This document shows, in pieces, positions 37,007 to 48,830 of a DNA stretch of 64,000 bases. The position numbers were made by a program, and so were the translations under genes. Source of the DNA: an uncultured Rhizobiaceae group bacterium. GTDB taxonomy: Bacteria > Pseudomonadota > Alphaproteobacteria > Rhizobiales > Rhizobiaceae. Position 1 is the first letter of the stretch. Each line of letters starts with the position of its first letter. The notes beneath the pieces were generated by a model, which searched no databases, was not told the DNA's origin, and saw only the letters and a list, made by a program, of their open reading frames with translations. Where the stretch lies: positions 62,001 to 126,000 of the forward strand of contig CALLUS010000005.1 in the NCBI GenBank assembly GCA_938010435.1. The letters are read 5' to 3'.

Positions 37007-37819
37007 TTAAGCACCGACAGTCTGGGATGTTTTAGTCAAAAGCGACCGCGTGGCAGTTTCAACATCATCCTGACGCATCAGACTTTCACCGATCAAAAAC
37101 GTATTCACATCAATTGCAGACATGCGTAACAAGTCATCTCGGGTGAACAAACCTGATTCACCTACGATAATGCGATCGTCAGGAATCATCGGCGCAAGTT
37201 TTTCAGTCGTAGTGAGCGACACTTCGAATGTCTTGAGGTTCCTATTGTTGATCCCAAGCAATGGCGACTTCAATTTTAACGCGCGATGTAACTCTTCTTC
37301 GTTGTGAACCTCCAGCAGCACATCCATGCCAAGCCCAAACGCTTCGTTTTCCAAACGAACAGCAGCATCATCATCCAACGCTGCCAGAATGATCAATATG
37401 CAATCAGCACCCCATGCGCGCGCTTCGTGCACTTGATAGGTGTCGTACATAAAGTCTTTTCGCAAACACGGAATTGAGACCGCAGCCCGTGCATTTGTTA
37501 GAAATTCAGGAGCACCTTGAAACGACGGATTGTCAGTCAAAATGGAAAGACAAGCAGCACCGCCTTGCTCATAGGCCTGCGCCAGAACCGGTGGGGCAAA
37601 GTCTTCGCGTATCAAACCTTTCGAGGGGCTGGCCTTTTTGATTTCAGCTATTAACGCATATTGGTTTGCATCCAATTTGGCTTGAATGGATTTTACAAAC
37701 CCCCGAGGTGCAGAAACGTCTGCGCATTTGGCCTTGAGATCCACCAACGGCAAACTTGTTTTGGCAGCTTCAATTTCATCACGCTTATAAGCACCAATCT
37801 TTTCCAGAATATCGCTCAC
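37007..37819 (-). CDS. trpC: Indole-3-glycerol phosphate synthase
   Basis: 270 residues, stand-alone TIM-barrel IGPS without the PRAI (TrpF) domain. Motifs: [16 protein letters not shown] with the catalytic lysine, [41 protein letters not shown] and [12 protein letters not shown]. Closes the indole ring in tryptophan synthesis. Its start overlaps the trpD stop by four bases (ATGA), so the two are co-translated. No trp leader peptide or attenuator is visible upstream. Confidence 0.95.
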   Translation of the reverse strand: MSDILEKIGAYKRDEIEAAKTSLPLVDLKAKCADVSAPRGFVKSIQAKLDANQYALIAEIKKASPSKGLIREDFAPPVLAQAYEQGGAACLSILTDNPSFQGAPEFLTNARAAVSIPCLRKDFMYDTYQVHEARAWGADCILIILAALDDDAAVRLENEAFGLGMDVLLEVHNEEELHRALKLKSPLLGINNRNLKTFEVSLTTTEKLAPMIPDDRIIVGESGLFTRDDLLRMSAIDVNTFLIGESLMRQDDVETATRSLLTKTSQTVGA

Positions 37820-38835
37820 AGCATCCCACCATTTGAAACAGCCACAAGATTACTCAGCGTTTGTTTGGCTTTGCCGCTATCGATGCTTTCTGCTGCGATC
37901 TTTGCGCCTTCTTTGAGGTCGGATGCCAATCCACCCACCAGCATTCCAGCTCCTGCATTCATCAACACCATGTCGCGATAGGCGTTTTTATCTCCGTTCA
38001 GAACACCTTTCAGCGCTGCAGCATTGTAAGCTGCATTGCCACCTTTCAGGTCTTCAACAGAGTGTATAGCGACGCCAGCATCAGCAGGTTCGATTTCAAA
38101 TTCTGAAACCATGCCATCTTTCAGTTCAACGACTTTGGTTGTGCCGGTGACAGTGATTTCATCCATACCGTCACCATGAGTAAGCCATGCGTGTTCGGAG
38201 CCCAAGTTTTTCAGTACATGCGCCATGGGCAACAACCAATCGGGTGAAAAAGCACCCGAAATTTGTCGTGTCACACCAGCAGGATTCGACAGTGGGCCTA
38301 ATAGATTGAATATGGTCCGTGTTCCAAGTTCGACACGGCTTGGCCCCACAAAGCGCATCGCAGAATGGTGCATGGGTGCAAACATAAAACCAAGCCCAAC
38401 CTGTTCGATACAGCGCTCGATACCGGTCACATCATTTTCAAGATTCAGCCCCAGAGCTTCCAAAGTGTCGGCAGTGCCCGTCTTGGAAGAAAGAGCACGG
38501 TTGCCATGCTTGGCCACTTTTAACCCAGCGCCAGCCATAACGAATGCGGAACAAGTGGATATGCTGTAAGTGCCTGTCTGCGTGCCACCCGTACCAACAA
38601 TGTCGATAGCATCACCGGGCGCGTCAACCGTCAGCATCTTTGATCGCATTACGGAAACAGCACCCGTCAATTCATCGACTGTCTCACCGCGCACACGCAA
38701 CGCCATAAGAAAGCCACCAATCTGACTTGGTGTAGCATCGCCTGACATCATAATTTCAAAAGCGTGTTCTGCTTGCAGACGGCTTAAACTTTCGCCGTTC
38801 GCTACAATACCAATGAGTTCTTTAAAATCAGTCAA
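37816..38835 (-). CDS. trpD: Anthranilate phosphoribosyltransferase
   Basis: 339 residues. Transfers phosphoribose from PRPP to anthranilate. The PRPP loop is [15 protein letters not shown], followed by [21 protein letters not shown] (cut), and [18 protein letters not shown] with the anthranilate-binding residues. It follows ppiD by 14 bases. The glutamine amidotransferase gene trpG, which often precedes trpD, is absent here, so TrpE/TrpG (perhaps fused) must be encoded elsewhere. Confidence 0.95.
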   Translation of the reverse strand: MTDFKELIGIVANGESLSRLQAEHAFEIMMSGDATPSQIGGFLMALRVRGETVDELTGAVSVMRSKMLTVDAPGDAIDIVGTGGTQTGTYSISTCSAFVMAGAGLKVAKHGNRALSSKTGTADTLEALGLNLENDVTGIERCIEQVGLGFMFAPMHHSAMRFVGPSRVELGTRTIFNLLGPLSNPAGVTRQISGAFSPDWLLPMAHVLKNLGSEHAWLTHGDGMDEITVTGTTKVVELKDGMVSEFEIEPADAGVAIHSVEDLKGGNAAYNAAALKGVLNGDKNAYRDMVLMNAGAGMLVGGLASDLKEGAKIAAESIDSGKAKQTLSNLVAVSNGGML

Positions 38836-38849
38836 AACAGACCCTAAAC

Positions 38850-40739
38850 CTAATTCGATTCTTGGATGAGACGTGCCGCTACTGCAGGGTTTTGCGTAAT
38901 TTCAAAACGGTTGCGCAAATTGTTGATCAACTGGTTCAACATATCATCAGCCGCACCACCGTTTGCAACTCGCAATTGCTCATCGGTTACCTTCACTTCA
39001 GCAGCGCTTGTGCCCTTGCTGTCGGTTGGAACAATCACCAAGACTTCTTCTTTGGCAGGAACAGGTGCTGTTGTTGCGGAGTTGAGCTTCACCTGAAAAC
39101 CCGCCTGAACAGATGTTCTGGTGAACTCAGGGGTTTCAGTACTGCGTTTGATAAACGGGGTGGTTTCGCCCAATGTATCCAAAGACAAAGCAAGAGCATT
39201 CAACGTTTCACCGCTGTTAATCTTCTTTTGCAACTCTTCTGCTTTTGCATTCAACAATCTTTGTTGTTCAGCAGCAGTCCAATCAGCGTCAACACGGGTT
39301 TTAACTTCATCAAATGTGCGGTCGCGGGCAGGGTTGATAGACACCACATCGTACCAAACCAATCCGGTTTGACCGATATCCAGAGGACTGGCTTGTGCGC
39401 CAACTTCTGTTTGGAATGCTTGTCGCAGCAAGCTGGAACTTTCGGGAATGTCACTGATCAAGACATCTTTGTCAGTGTTGCCACGTTCATCAACGGCATC
39501 GATTGTTCGAGATTTCAGTTTAAGCTTGGCAGCGATATCAGCCAAAGATGTCCCACCAGCGCGCATGTCCTCAATCTGTTCTTGCACACTATTTAAATCT
39601 TCAGCGGCCTTCCGAAATGCCAGTTCACGTTTGATCTCGCCTTTGACCTCATCGAGAGGGGTTGTCTTCGATTCTTCAATTTCTGTCACCCGAACAAGGG
39701 TAGAACCAAACGGGCCTTCAATCACATTGCTCACATTGTTGAGTTCAAGTTTGAAGACAATGTCACGCAACGCTTCGGGGACACTGGATTTAACAAGAAA
39801 GCCCAGGTCAGCGTCTGTCAGTTTCGTGCCATTTTCTTCCAGTACAGTTTCAAACGTTGCACCTTCTGACAAAGACTTTTTGGCAGCCTCGGCAGTCGCC
39901 TTGTCTTTGAAAATCACCTGTTGAACACGACGCTTTTCGGTTGTTACATAAGATTGCTTACGGGCTTCGTAATCAGCGGCAACGTCTTCATCAGTAACTT
40001 TGCTCTCATCAGCCAGATCTTTTGGTTCAAGTGAAAGAATCGCTAATTTGCGATATTCGGGCGCAGCATAAGACGTTTTGTTGTCTTCAAAATGCTTTTC
40101 CAATTGTTCATCTGTAGCAGTCGCAGGTTTTCCGGCCTGCGTTGGAGTGACACGAATATATGAGAATTTACGTTCTTCATTCAAAAATTGGCCCATGCCG
40201 TTTTTGAAGACATTCGGCACCACATCACCATTTGCCACGGCTTCTGTAATTTGTTGACGAATGGCTGTAGCGTTTTGTAAATTCACGAAGTCCGTCTCTC
40301 TCATACGCGCATTGCGCAACGCATCTGTGAAACGGGTAGAACTGAAAGCACCGGTACTGTCTTGGAAGGCTTCATTGTCAGAGATCATTCGCGCCAGCAT
40401 TGATTCTGAAAGAGACATGGAATTAACGCGGGCAAATTCATCCAGAGTCGCAAAAGACACCGCCGTACCCAAAGCTTGGGCAGGGATACCAAATGCTTGT
40501 GCTTCAGTTTGGCTAAAGCGTCGTCCAAAGCGTTGTTGCATTGAACTTAGGCTTTGATTGTAAGTTGACAAAAAATCGATAGCAGAAACTGTCGTACCGC
40601 CAACTTCTGCCACCGTATAGCCGCCACCGCCATGACTGCCTTGATCTGCCGTTCCCCAAAGCGCAAAACTGCCGACCAAAAGCAAGAAGAGAATTTTGGC
40701 GGTCCAGCCTTTGATGAAAGAGCGAAGTAGTGAAAGCAT
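38850..40739 (-). CDS. ppiD: Periplasmic peptidyl-prolyl isomerase PpiD/SurA family
   Basis: 629 residues. An N-terminal anchor (about 13-30, [14 protein letters not shown]) is followed by the SurA-N-like chaperone region, a parvulin-type PPIase domain at roughly 265-355 ([21 protein letters not shown] ... [13 protein letters not shown]), and a long C-terminal chaperone part. It folds newly exported proteins at the inner membrane. The gene heads the minus-strand run ppiD-trpD-trpC-moaC-moeA-lexA. Its promoter lies in the 161-base gap with tpiA, which holds two perfect palindromes. Confidence 0.92.
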   Translation of the reverse strand: MLSLLRSFIKGWTAKILFLLLVGSFALWGTADQGSHGGGGYTVAEVGGTTVSAIDFLSTYNQSLSSMQQRFGRRFSQTEAQAFGIPAQALGTAVSFATLDEFARVNSMSLSESMLARMISDNEAFQDSTGAFSSTRFTDALRNARMRETDFVNLQNATAIRQQITEAVANGDVVPNVFKNGMGQFLNEERKFSYIRVTPTQAGKPATATDEQLEKHFEDNKTSYAAPEYRKLAILSLEPKDLADESKVTDEDVAADYEARKQSYVTTEKRRVQQVIFKDKATAEAAKKSLSEGATFETVLEENGTKLTDADLGFLVKSSVPEALRDIVFKLELNNVSNVIEGPFGSTLVRVTEIEESKTTPLDEVKGEIKRELAFRKAAEDLNSVQEQIEDMRAGGTSLADIAAKLKLKSRTIDAVDERGNTDKDVLISDIPESSSLLRQAFQTEVGAQASPLDIGQTGLVWYDVVSINPARDRTFDEVKTRVDADWTAAEQQRLLNAKAEELQKKINSGETLNALALSLDTLGETTPFIKRSTETPEFTRTSVQAGFQVKLNSATTAPVPAKEEVLVIVPTDSKGTSAAEVKVTDEQLRVANGGAADDMLNQLINNLRNRFEITQNPAVAARLIQESN

Positions 40740-40766
40740 GAATGCGTATCCTGTGGAACGTAAAAG

Positions 40767-40836
40767 CGAGACGTCTCGAATGAACGCAACATAAAGATGC
40801 GCACTACAAGCGGCAAGCGCATTTGTTATCGATAAC
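40767..40836. promoter_or_regulatory. Two perfect 12-bp palindromes between ppiD and tpiA
   Basis: CGAGACGTCTCG (40767-40778) and GTTATCGATAAC (40825-40836) are each fully self-complementary and lie 46 bases apart in the divergent promoter region. The first is on the ppiD side. They may be operators; I cannot name a regulator. Confidence 0.3.
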
Positions 40837-40900
40837 GTTGATTTTAAGCCTCCAGCGGCTTAGGCACGGCGTATATCAAATTATCTTGGAAGAACTCCCA

Positions 40901-41665
40901 ATGACGCCCGACATTAAACCACTCGTTGCAGGCAACTGGAAAATGAATGGACAGCGCGATCAACTCGATCAATTAGCACTGATGTCCAAAGGGGCTGATC
41001 AGGAACTCTCGCAAAAATTAGACATGGTGGTTTGTCCGCCAGCCACTCTCTTATATGTAGCCACAGCCTTGGCAGAGGACACAGGCTTGAAAGTGGGCGC
41101 TCAAGACTGTCATGCAAACACTTCGGGCGCTCACACGGGCGATGTAGCTGCCGAGATGATAGCAGACTGCTTTGCTGAATATTGTATTGTGGGCCATTCC
41201 GAACGCCGCTCCGATCACGGCGAGAGTAGTTCAGATATTCTGGAGAAAGCTCAAGCGTGCTGGAGAGCAGGGCTCACAGCGATTGTCTGTATTGGTGAGA
41301 CAGAAGCCGAATATGATGCAGGGCAAGCGGAAACCGTGTTGGCGGAGCAATTGAAATCGTCGATTCCCGAAGGTGCAACGGACCGAAACACAATCATTGC
41401 CTATGAACCGGTTTGGGCGATTGGCACTGGAAAAACCCCAAGCCCTGAAGACATTAAGTCGATTCACGCATTCTTACGCAATGAGTTGATAGAACGGTTG
41501 CAAGGGCCGGGTGAGCGTATGCGAATTCTCTATGGCGGGTCCGTAAAACCATCCAATGCGACTGAGATTTTGATGATTGAAAATGTGGATGGCGCTTTAG
41601 TGGGCGGCGCCAGCTTGAAAGCAGAAGACTTTCTCTCCATATGCGAAGTCTATCGCAAGGTTTAG
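40901..41665 (+). CDS. tpiA: Triosephosphate isomerase
   Basis: 254 residues from ATG 40901; an upstream in-frame start at 40823 has no family support. Interconverts dihydroxyacetone phosphate and glyceraldehyde-3-phosphate. Catalytic residues: Lys in VAGNWKMNG, His in IVGHSERR, Glu in AYEPVWAIGTGKTP; phosphate loop YGGSVKPSNA and DGALVGGASLK. The tpiA-secG-pyrG order is a conserved alphaproteobacterial cluster. Confidence 0.97.
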   Translation: MTPDIKPLVAGNWKMNGQRDQLDQLALMSKGADQELSQKLDMVVCPPATLLYVATALAEDTGLKVGAQDCHANTSGAHTGDVAAEMIADCFAEYCIVGHSERRSDHGESSSDILEKAQACWRAGLTAIVCIGETEAEYDAGQAETVLAEQLKSSIPEGATDRNTIIAYEPVWAIGTGKTPSPEDIKSIHAFLRNELIERLQGPGERMRILYGGSVKPSNATEILMIENVDGALVGGASLKAEDFLSICEVYRKV

Positions 41666-41797
41666 AACAACGTTCCCAACCTAAATTCAACAGCCGCGCA
41701 CGTCCTCACACTTGGCAAAAAAACATGTTTGCGTTAGGACACGCCAAATCAGTTTCCTGAACCCACCAGTGTTCAAGGAATTATCAGGAAGTTTTCT

Positions 41798-42196
41798 ATG
41801 ACCACCGTATTGATCGTCGTTCACATAATGTTGGTGCTTGCACTGATCGTGTTGGTGCTTTTGCAGCGTTCTGAGGGCGGTGCTTTGGGTATCGGCGGTG
41901 GTGGTGGTGGTGGCGGTGGCTTTATGTCTGCCAGAGGCGCTGCAAACGCACTGACGAAGACCACCACAATTTTGGCAGCTGGTTTTTTCGCAACTTCTAT
42001 CGCCCTTGGTGTCATTTCCCAAGGCGAAAGCCGCACGGGCAATGTGATCGAACAGTTGGGCAACCAGACGGGTGTGCCAACGGGTGAAGGTTCAGACACA
42101 GGAACGGCAGCACCAGCTGCAGGCAATTTGCTTGAAGACTTGGAAAAAGAAGGCCAACCAATCGCTCCGACCACAGGCGTTCCAAGCACAGAATAA
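41798..42196 (+). CDS. secG: Protein translocase subunit SecG
   Basis: 132 residues, two membrane helices (about 3-22 and 53-73) joined by a loop with LLQRSEGGALGIGG and an unusually long glycine run of nine. The C-terminal 55 residues are an acidic, Pro/Thr-rich cytosolic tail of the kind seen in alphaproteobacterial SecG. SecG assists SecA cycling at the SecYEG channel. Start ATG 41798 follows CAGGAAG. Confidence 0.93.
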   Translation: MTTVLIVVHIMLVLALIVLVLLQRSEGGALGIGGGGGGGGGFMSARGAANALTKTTTILAAGFFATSIALGVISQGESRTGNVIEQLGNQTGVPTGEGSDTGTAAPAAGNLLEDLEKEGQPIAPTTGVPSTE

Positions 42197-42294
42197 TCTC
42201 CTTAAGGTCAAATTTGCGCGCGGATGCAAAATATCCGTGTGCATAAACTATTGTTTTGCAAAATTTGGTTTGTGAAATTCGCATTTGGCGTTAA

Positions 42295-43941
<1,647 letters not shown>

Positions 43942-43963
43942 ACGTTTATTGTATAGGTTTTGT

Positions 43964-43987
43964 ACCCGAGATCTAAAACTCTCGGGT
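43964..43987. terminator. Hairpin between convergent pyrG and small membrane gene
   Basis: ACCCGAGA-N8-TCTCGGGT is a perfect eight-base stem 22 bases after the pyrG stop, overlapping the last codons of the convergent gene. No T-run follows on either strand, so intrinsic termination is uncertain. Confidence 0.4.
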
Positions 43988-44245
43988 CGCACCAGCGATA
44001 GCAAAACGTTTCTTGGCGGTTTCGGGCTTATAAAACACCGTGTGCCAAGCGCCGCGCAACATAAAGAAACAAAGGGTCGCTAAAAGTGCCACCCATAACC
44101 ACTGATATTCCATATATTTTGTTGTGTTGGCCAATTTGTAGCAATAATAGCCCGCAACTGTACCAATGCTGGCCAAAATAATTCCAACAAAGAAAACAAT
44201 GACTTTTGCAATAAAGCCGCCTGATTGTGTTTGTTCCTGTGTCAT
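43973..44245 (-). CDS. Small two-helix membrane protein, unknown
   Basis: 90 residues: a polar N-terminus (MTQEQTQSGG), two hydrophobic segments at about 12-32 and 46-63, and a basic C-terminus (YKPETAKKRFAIAGATREF). No signal peptide or motif beyond the membrane helices. Start ATG 44243-44245 with AGGCAGGACAG upstream. It is convergent with pyrG and 101 bases downstream of the DUF815 ATPase gene on the same strand. I do not recognise the family. Confidence 0.65.
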   Translation of the reverse strand: MTQEQTQSGGFIAKVIVFFVGIILASIGTVAGYYCYKLANTTKYMEYQWLWVALLATLCFFMLRGAWHTVFYKPETAKKRFAIAGATREF

Positions 44246-44346
44246 CTGTCCTGCCTCTACAAAGCTGTTAGATCAAACCGCCCGATAAGACTTGTATCAA
44301 AATTCAAAAAAATAGTAGTTAACAGATCGACAGACCTCAGTTTAGG

Positions 44347-45234
44347 TTAATTGTTAAGCGTCCGGTTCAAGCGCCCTGCAAGTTCCGTGACAAACTGCCA
44401 TGCGACACGCCCGGAGCGACTGCCACGTGTTGTAGACCATTCGAGCGCGTCTGCTCGAACATCATCCATACTCACTTTGAGATCATAGTGCGTGATATAC
44501 CCCCTTATCATAGCCAGATATTCGTCTTGGGTGCATTTGTGAAAACCAAGCCAAAGACCAAAGCGATCAGACAGGGATACTTTCTCCTCCACAGCTTCAC
44601 TTGGCGAGATGGCTGTTGAGCGTTCGTTTTCAATCATATCGCGTGGCATCAAATGTCTACGGTTCGACGTGGCATAGAACACGCAATTTTCCGGGCGACC
44701 TCCAACACCACCATCAAGAGCAGCCTTTAGAGCTTTATAGCTGGTATCATCATGGTCGAATGACAAATCATCACAAAACAATATGAATCGATATTCCGTA
44801 TCGCGAATATGAGAGAGAAGTTCAGGCAAACTATCAATATCTTCGCGGTGAATTTCAACCAGTTTGAGCGAAGCTTTGCCCGTTCCGGAATTACTGTTGA
44901 TCGTCGCATGTGCTGCTTTGACCAGTGAGGATTTGCCCATTCCCCGCGCGCCCCAAAGCAACGCATTGTTTGCGGCCAAGCCATTTGCAAACCTTTTGGT
45001 GTTGTCGAGCAAGATATCACGCACCTGATCTATACCCTGAAGCAAAACCATATCCACACGATTGACCTTCTTGACTGGCTGCAACCAGTTTTTTGAGGCG
45101 TTCCAAACAAAAGCATCCGCAGTGGTTAAATCTGAAACCAACGGTTTGGCCGGGACGGCACGTTCTACCAACACCAACAATGCATCCATTTTTGCGTTGA
45201 GTTGAACAATTGAGTCGTTTGTTTGATCGGCCAT
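44347..45234 (-). CDS. DUF815 AAA+-type ATPase
   Basis: 295 residues, cytosolic. Walker A is GARGMGKSS in the middle of the protein after WGARGMGKSSLVKA, and a Walker B-like ILFCDDLSF follows about 65 residues later. A conserved TSNRRHLMPRDM segment and SLSDRFGLWLGF mark the DUF815 family of AAA-like ATPases, which is widespread but poorly characterised. The gene is divergent from yajC across 188 bases. The role is unknown; some family members are associated with protein-export loci only by position. Confidence 0.88.
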   Translation of the reverse strand: MADQTNDSIVQLNAKMDALLVLVERAVPAKPLVSDLTTADAFVWNASKNWLQPVKKVNRVDMVLLQGIDQVRDILLDNTKRFANGLAANNALLWGARGMGKSSLVKAAHATINSNSGTGKASLKLVEIHREDIDSLPELLSHIRDTEYRFILFCDDLSFDHDDTSYKALKAALDGGVGGRPENCVFYATSNRRHLMPRDMIENERSTAISPSEAVEEKVSLSDRFGLWLGFHKCTQDEYLAMIRGYITHYDLKVSMDDVRADALEWSTTRGSRSGRVAWQFVTELAGRLNRTLNN

Positions 45235-45331
45235 TTCGATGGTCTCTCGGTATCAATTTGCAATCGCCGTATCATGGCCCGACATTTTTTAAAAGAAACG
45301 CATTCAAAGCCCGTCAATTGTAGGGATTGTG

Positions 45332-45359
45332 TTGCATTGCTGCAGCCAAACACTATATT
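45332..45359 (+). promoter_or_regulatory. Candidate promoter for yajC-secDF
   Basis: TTGCAT (45332-45337), a 16-base spacer and TATATT (45354-45359) form a plausible sigma-70 pair 64 bases before yajC, in the divergent gap with the DUF815 gene. Visual match only. Confidence 0.33.
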
Positions 45360-45422
45360 CCAGCGAACACTTACAGAGGCTCCGTTCAACGGTTTCGAGT
45401 CCGAAAATTATTGAGGTATTCC

Positions 45423-45782
45423 ATGTTTATCACACCAGCATACGCACAGTCGGCAGGTGGCGCAGGCGGCGGCATTATCGAACTTCTATTTCCGCTGATT
45501 TTGGTTGGTGGTATCATGTGGTTTCTAGTTCTGCGCCCACAACGCCAACAACAAAAAAAGCGTGAAGAAATGCTGAGCAACGTTCGCCGCAACGACACGG
45601 TCGTAACTGGTGGTGGCATCGTTGGCAAAGTGACAAAAGTCATCGACGAAACGGAAGTAGAAGTGCAAATCGCACCGGACACCAAAGTTAAAGTCTTACG
45701 CTCAATGTTGGCTGATGTTCGCGTGAAGGGCGAACCTGTTAAGGCTGAGAAAGCAGAAAAATCTACCAAGAAAACCAAATAA
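45423..45782 (+). CDS. yajC: Preprotein translocase subunit YajC
   Basis: 119 residues from ATG 45423; the open frame extends 32 codons upstream but FITPAYAQ begins the family. One membrane helix (about 24-42; PLILVGGIMWFLVLRPQRQQQK) leads to a small cytosolic domain with RNDTVVTGGGIVGKV. YajC forms the SecDF-YajC subcomplex of the Sec holo-translocon. The Lys-rich C-terminus is typical. secDF follows 47 bases later. Confidence 0.95.
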   Translation: MFITPAYAQSAGGAGGGIIELLFPLILVGGIMWFLVLRPQRQQQKKREEMLSNVRRNDTVVTGGGIVGKVTKVIDETEVEVQIAPDTKVKVLRSMLADVRVKGEPVKAEKAEKSTKKTK

Positions 45783-45829
45783 TACGCAGTCTCAAGACCG
45801 AGCGGACAATCAAACAGAAAGCCTGATAA

Positions 45830-48409
45830 ATGTTGCACTTCTCCACGACGAAAATGGTTGGAATACTATTTATCGTTTTATTCGGATTTCTGTTAGCTGC
45901 ACCCAATTTATTTTCCCAATCCACTTTGGATACTCTGCCGGATTGGATGCCAAAGAAACAAATATCGCTGGGTCTTGATTTGCAAGGTGGGGTGCATCTG
46001 CAGGTCAAAATTGAGACGGAAGATATTCTCAAAGAACGTCTTGCCACGTTGGTTGATGATGTGCGCTCACTCATGCGGGATCGTATCCAAGGTCCACTAG
46101 GCTATGGCGGTATTCGCGGGCAGGACAATAAAGTAACTCTGCGCCTGCTGAAGTCAGAGGATGCCGAGGGTGCAAAAGCACGATTAATCTCGCTCATGGA
46201 ACCATACGTAGCTTCAGATTCACTTCTTGGTGGCTTGGGCATTGTTGAGGTTAATCAAACACAACCATCTCCAACAGTCTTGGAATACACTTTGACAGAC
46301 GATGGGATTGACGAGCGCCTTCGCGCTGCTGTGACCCAGTCAATCGAAGTAATTCGTCGTCGTGTGGATGAATTGGGAACCACCGAACCAATTATTCAGC
46401 GCCAAGGCACTGATCGTATCATTGTTCAGGTTCCCGGTTTTAACGACCCTGAACAATTGAAAGACCTCATTGGAACAACGGCCAAACTTAATTTCCATGA
46501 AGTGAACTCAACTGCTAACGCCAATGACGTACTGCAAGGTGCACGCGCACCCGTGGGTTTCAAATTGATTGAAACATCTGATGCAGATAGCGGTGAGTCT
46601 CACATTTTAGTCCGTTCAGCGATTAAAATTAAGGGGGATGATCTTGCCGATGCACAGCAAGGTTTTGACCAACAAACCAATGAACCATTGGTGACGTTCA
46701 GGTTTAACAACAAGGCCGCTCGGATCTTCTGCCAGTATTCAACGCAAAATATAGGCCAACGCTTTGCGATTGTGCTGGATGATGTGTCCATTTCGGCTCC
46801 TGTCATCCAGTCATCAATCTGTGGTGGATCAGGACAGATTTCCGGTAACTTCACGCCCCAGCAAGCTGCTGACCTTTCAATTCTGATGCGTGCAGGTGCT
46901 TTACCTGCAGATATTACATTTGTCGAAGAGCGCACAGTGGGTTCCAGTCTCGGTGCAGATTCTATTCAAGCGGGCCAAAACGCATCAATCATTGCCGGTA
47001 TTCTCGTGATCGTATTTATGCTGCTCGCTTACGGAATACTCGGTATCATTGCGACTATCGCATTGTCGGTGAACATGATTCTGATTATGGGGTTATTGTC
47101 GTTCATCGGGGCAACCCTTACCCTGCCAGGCATTGCGGGTATTGTTTTGACCATGGGTATGGCGGTGGACGCCAACGTGCTGATTTATGAACGTATCCGC
47201 GAAGAGCGGCGCAATGGTCGTTCCTTGGTCCAAGCTATCGATATCGGATTCAAACAAGCAATGGGCACTATCTTGGATGCCAACATCACAACACTGATTG
47301 CCGCATTCATTCTGTTCTATCTAGGCTCAGGCCCTATCAAAGGTTTCGCGGTAACATTGGCCATTGGTATCGTAACCTCGGTCTTCACAGCGTTTACACT
47401 CACACGTCTTGTTGTCTCGCTTTGGTTGCGTTGGAAACGCCCAACGGAACTGCCAAAAGGCCTGTTCACTCTGGTTCCGGCCGGTACAAAACTCATATTT
47501 ATGGTGTACCGGAAACTGTCATTCCCATTCTCAGCCTTTCTCTTGGTTGGGTCTTTGGCAATGTTCGTAATCGCCAACTTGAACTACGGCATTGACTTTA
47601 AAGGCGGCACGCTCGTTGAATATCAATCGAAAACTGTTGTGGCTGATATTGCCGATGTACGCAGTCGATTGTCTGATTTGAACCTTGGCGATGTTCAAGT
47701 GCAAGAATTCGGCCAGCCCAATGAGTTGTTGATCCGAATAGAAAGCCAACAAGGCGGGGACAATGCGGAACAAAGCGCATTGGCAAAGGTTCGTTCAGTG
47801 ATGGACGAAGATCACGAGTTTAGGCGTCAGGAAGTTGTTGGCCCAACTGTGTCTGGTGAACTTGCGCGGGCAGGGACGATCGCTGTTATTGCCTCTCTCT
47901 TGGCGATCATGGTCTATATTTGGTTCCGCTTCGAATGGCAATTTGCATTAGGTGCCGTTATCGCAACCGCCCACGATGTTATTCTCACAATCGGGATGTT
48001 TGCTCTGTTGCAGATCGAATTCTCACTCTCATCGATTGCGGCCATCCTAACCATTGTGGGCTATTCGTTGAACGATACCGTGGTGGTCTATGACAGGATC
48101 AGGGAGAACTTGCGGAAATTTAAGAAGAAACCGATCAATGATCTGCTCGATTTGTCGATCAACGAAACATTGTCGCGTACTGTGATGACATCGGTTACCA
48201 CATTGCTTGCATTGCTGGCTCTCTATTTCCTGGGCGGCGAAGTTCTCAGCGGATTCACATTCGCAATGATCTTCGGTGTATTAATCGGTACATATTCATC
48301 GATCTTCATCGCAGCTCCGGTGCTCATCTTGTTTAATCTCCGCCCCGGTGCAATGGATCGTGACGACCCGTCCCCGTACAGTGGTCAAGAATCGCAGGAA
48401 CTCGCTTAA
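45830..48409 (+). CDS. secDF: Protein export membrane protein SecDF (fused)
   Basis: 859 residues; SecD and SecF are one polypeptide with twelve predicted membrane helices. The SecD half has the D1-type motif ISLGLDLQGGVHL, a large periplasmic domain, and the membrane segment GMAVDANVLIYERIREE with the proton-conducting Asp. The SecF half repeats this with YGIDFKGGTLVE and IVGYSLNDTVVVYDRIRE. It uses the proton gradient to pull exported proteins into the periplasm. Next to yajC, with the Mth938-like gene directly following. Confidence 0.96.
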   Translation: MLHFSTTKMVGILFIVLFGFLLAAPNLFSQSTLDTLPDWMPKKQISLGLDLQGGVHLQVKIETEDILKERLATLVDDVRSLMRDRIQGPLGYGGIRGQDNKVTLRLLKSEDAEGAKARLISLMEPYVASDSLLGGLGIVEVNQTQPSPTVLEYTLTDDGIDERLRAAVTQSIEVIRRRVDELGTTEPIIQRQGTDRIIVQVPGFNDPEQLKDLIGTTAKLNFHEVNSTANANDVLQGARAPVGFKLIETSDADSGESHILVRSAIKIKGDDLADAQQGFDQQTNEPLVTFRFNNKAARIFCQYSTQNIGQRFAIVLDDVSISAPVIQSSICGGSGQISGNFTPQQAADLSILMRAGALPADITFVEERTVGSSLGADSIQAGQNASIIAGILVIVFMLLAYGILGIIATIALSVNMILIMGLLSFIGATLTLPGIAGIVLTMGMAVDANVLIYERIREERRNGRSLVQAIDIGFKQAMGTILDANITTLIAAFILFYLGSGPIKGFAVTLAIGIVTSVFTAFTLTRLVVSLWLRWKRPTELPKGLFTLVPAGTKLIFMVYRKLSFPFSAFLLVGSLAMFVIANLNYGIDFKGGTLVEYQSKTVVADIADVRSRLSDLNLGDVQVQEFGQPNELLIRIESQQGGDNAEQSALAKVRSVMDEDHEFRRQEVVGPTVSGELARAGTIAVIASLLAIMVYIWFRFEWQFALGAVIATAHDVILTIGMFALLQIEFSLSSIAAILTIVGYSLNDTVVVYDRIRENLRKFKKKPINDLLDLSINETLSRTVMTSVTTLLALLALYFLGGEVLSGFTFAMIFGVLIGTYSSIFIAAPVLILFNLRPGAMDRDDPSPYSGQESQELA

Positions 48410-48817
48410 TTGGCTGAACCAAGTTCGTCATCCCATGCAGGACTTGAAATAAAGGCAGCCCATTTCCCGGGCCGTCCGCCTGTTGACACCTATGGCAACG
48501 GTGGGTTTCGCTTTGCCGATATGTCTCACCGCGGAAGTATCTTGTGTTTGCCAACCGGAATTTATGGATGGGAAGGCACAGAAACCGCCGATGTAACGAA
48601 ATCGAAGTTAAAGCGACTGTTCGACGAAGACGGTATTGAAATCGTTCTTGTTGGAACGGGCAGGGATCTTATTCCGTTGAGCAAATCATTCCGCGATGCT
48701 CTTGCCAAAAAAGGTATGCGTGCAGACCCTATGAGCACCGGGGCTGCCGCGCGAACTTACAATGTTCTGTTGGCTGAAGGCCGTGCTGTTGCGGCCATAT
48801 TGTTGGCTGTTGAGTGA
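48410..48817 (+). CDS. Mth938-like domain protein (DUF498/NDUFAF3-like)
   Basis: 135 residues, one compact domain. The start is TTG at 48410, immediately after the secDF stop, with GGAACTCGC just upstream. Motifs: FPGRPPVDTYGNGGFRFADM, GSILCLPTGIYGWE, EIVLVGTGRDLIPL and DPMSTGAAARTYNVLLAEGR (last cut in spirit to the key STGAAARTYNVL). Related mitochondrial NDUFAF3 is a complex I assembly factor. Interestingly, the next gene resembles NDUFAF6, another complex I assembly factor. Confidence 0.88.
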   Translation: MAEPSSSSHAGLEIKAAHFPGRPPVDTYGNGGFRFADMSHRGSILCLPTGIYGWEGTETADVTKSKLKRLFDEDGIEIVLVGTGRDLIPLSKSFRDALAKKGMRADPMSTGAAARTYNVLLAEGRAVAAILLAVE

Positions 48818-48830
48818 TAGGTATGATAAA

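Noticed and set aside
39448-39924. 158-codon plus-strand ORF opposite ppiD
   Set aside because: Ser-rich antisense shadow of the ppiD coding frame, with no recognisable domain.
37820-40900. trp leader peptide and attenuator
   Set aside because: trpD follows ppiD by 14 bases, with no Trp-codon leader ORF or terminator-antiterminator pair.
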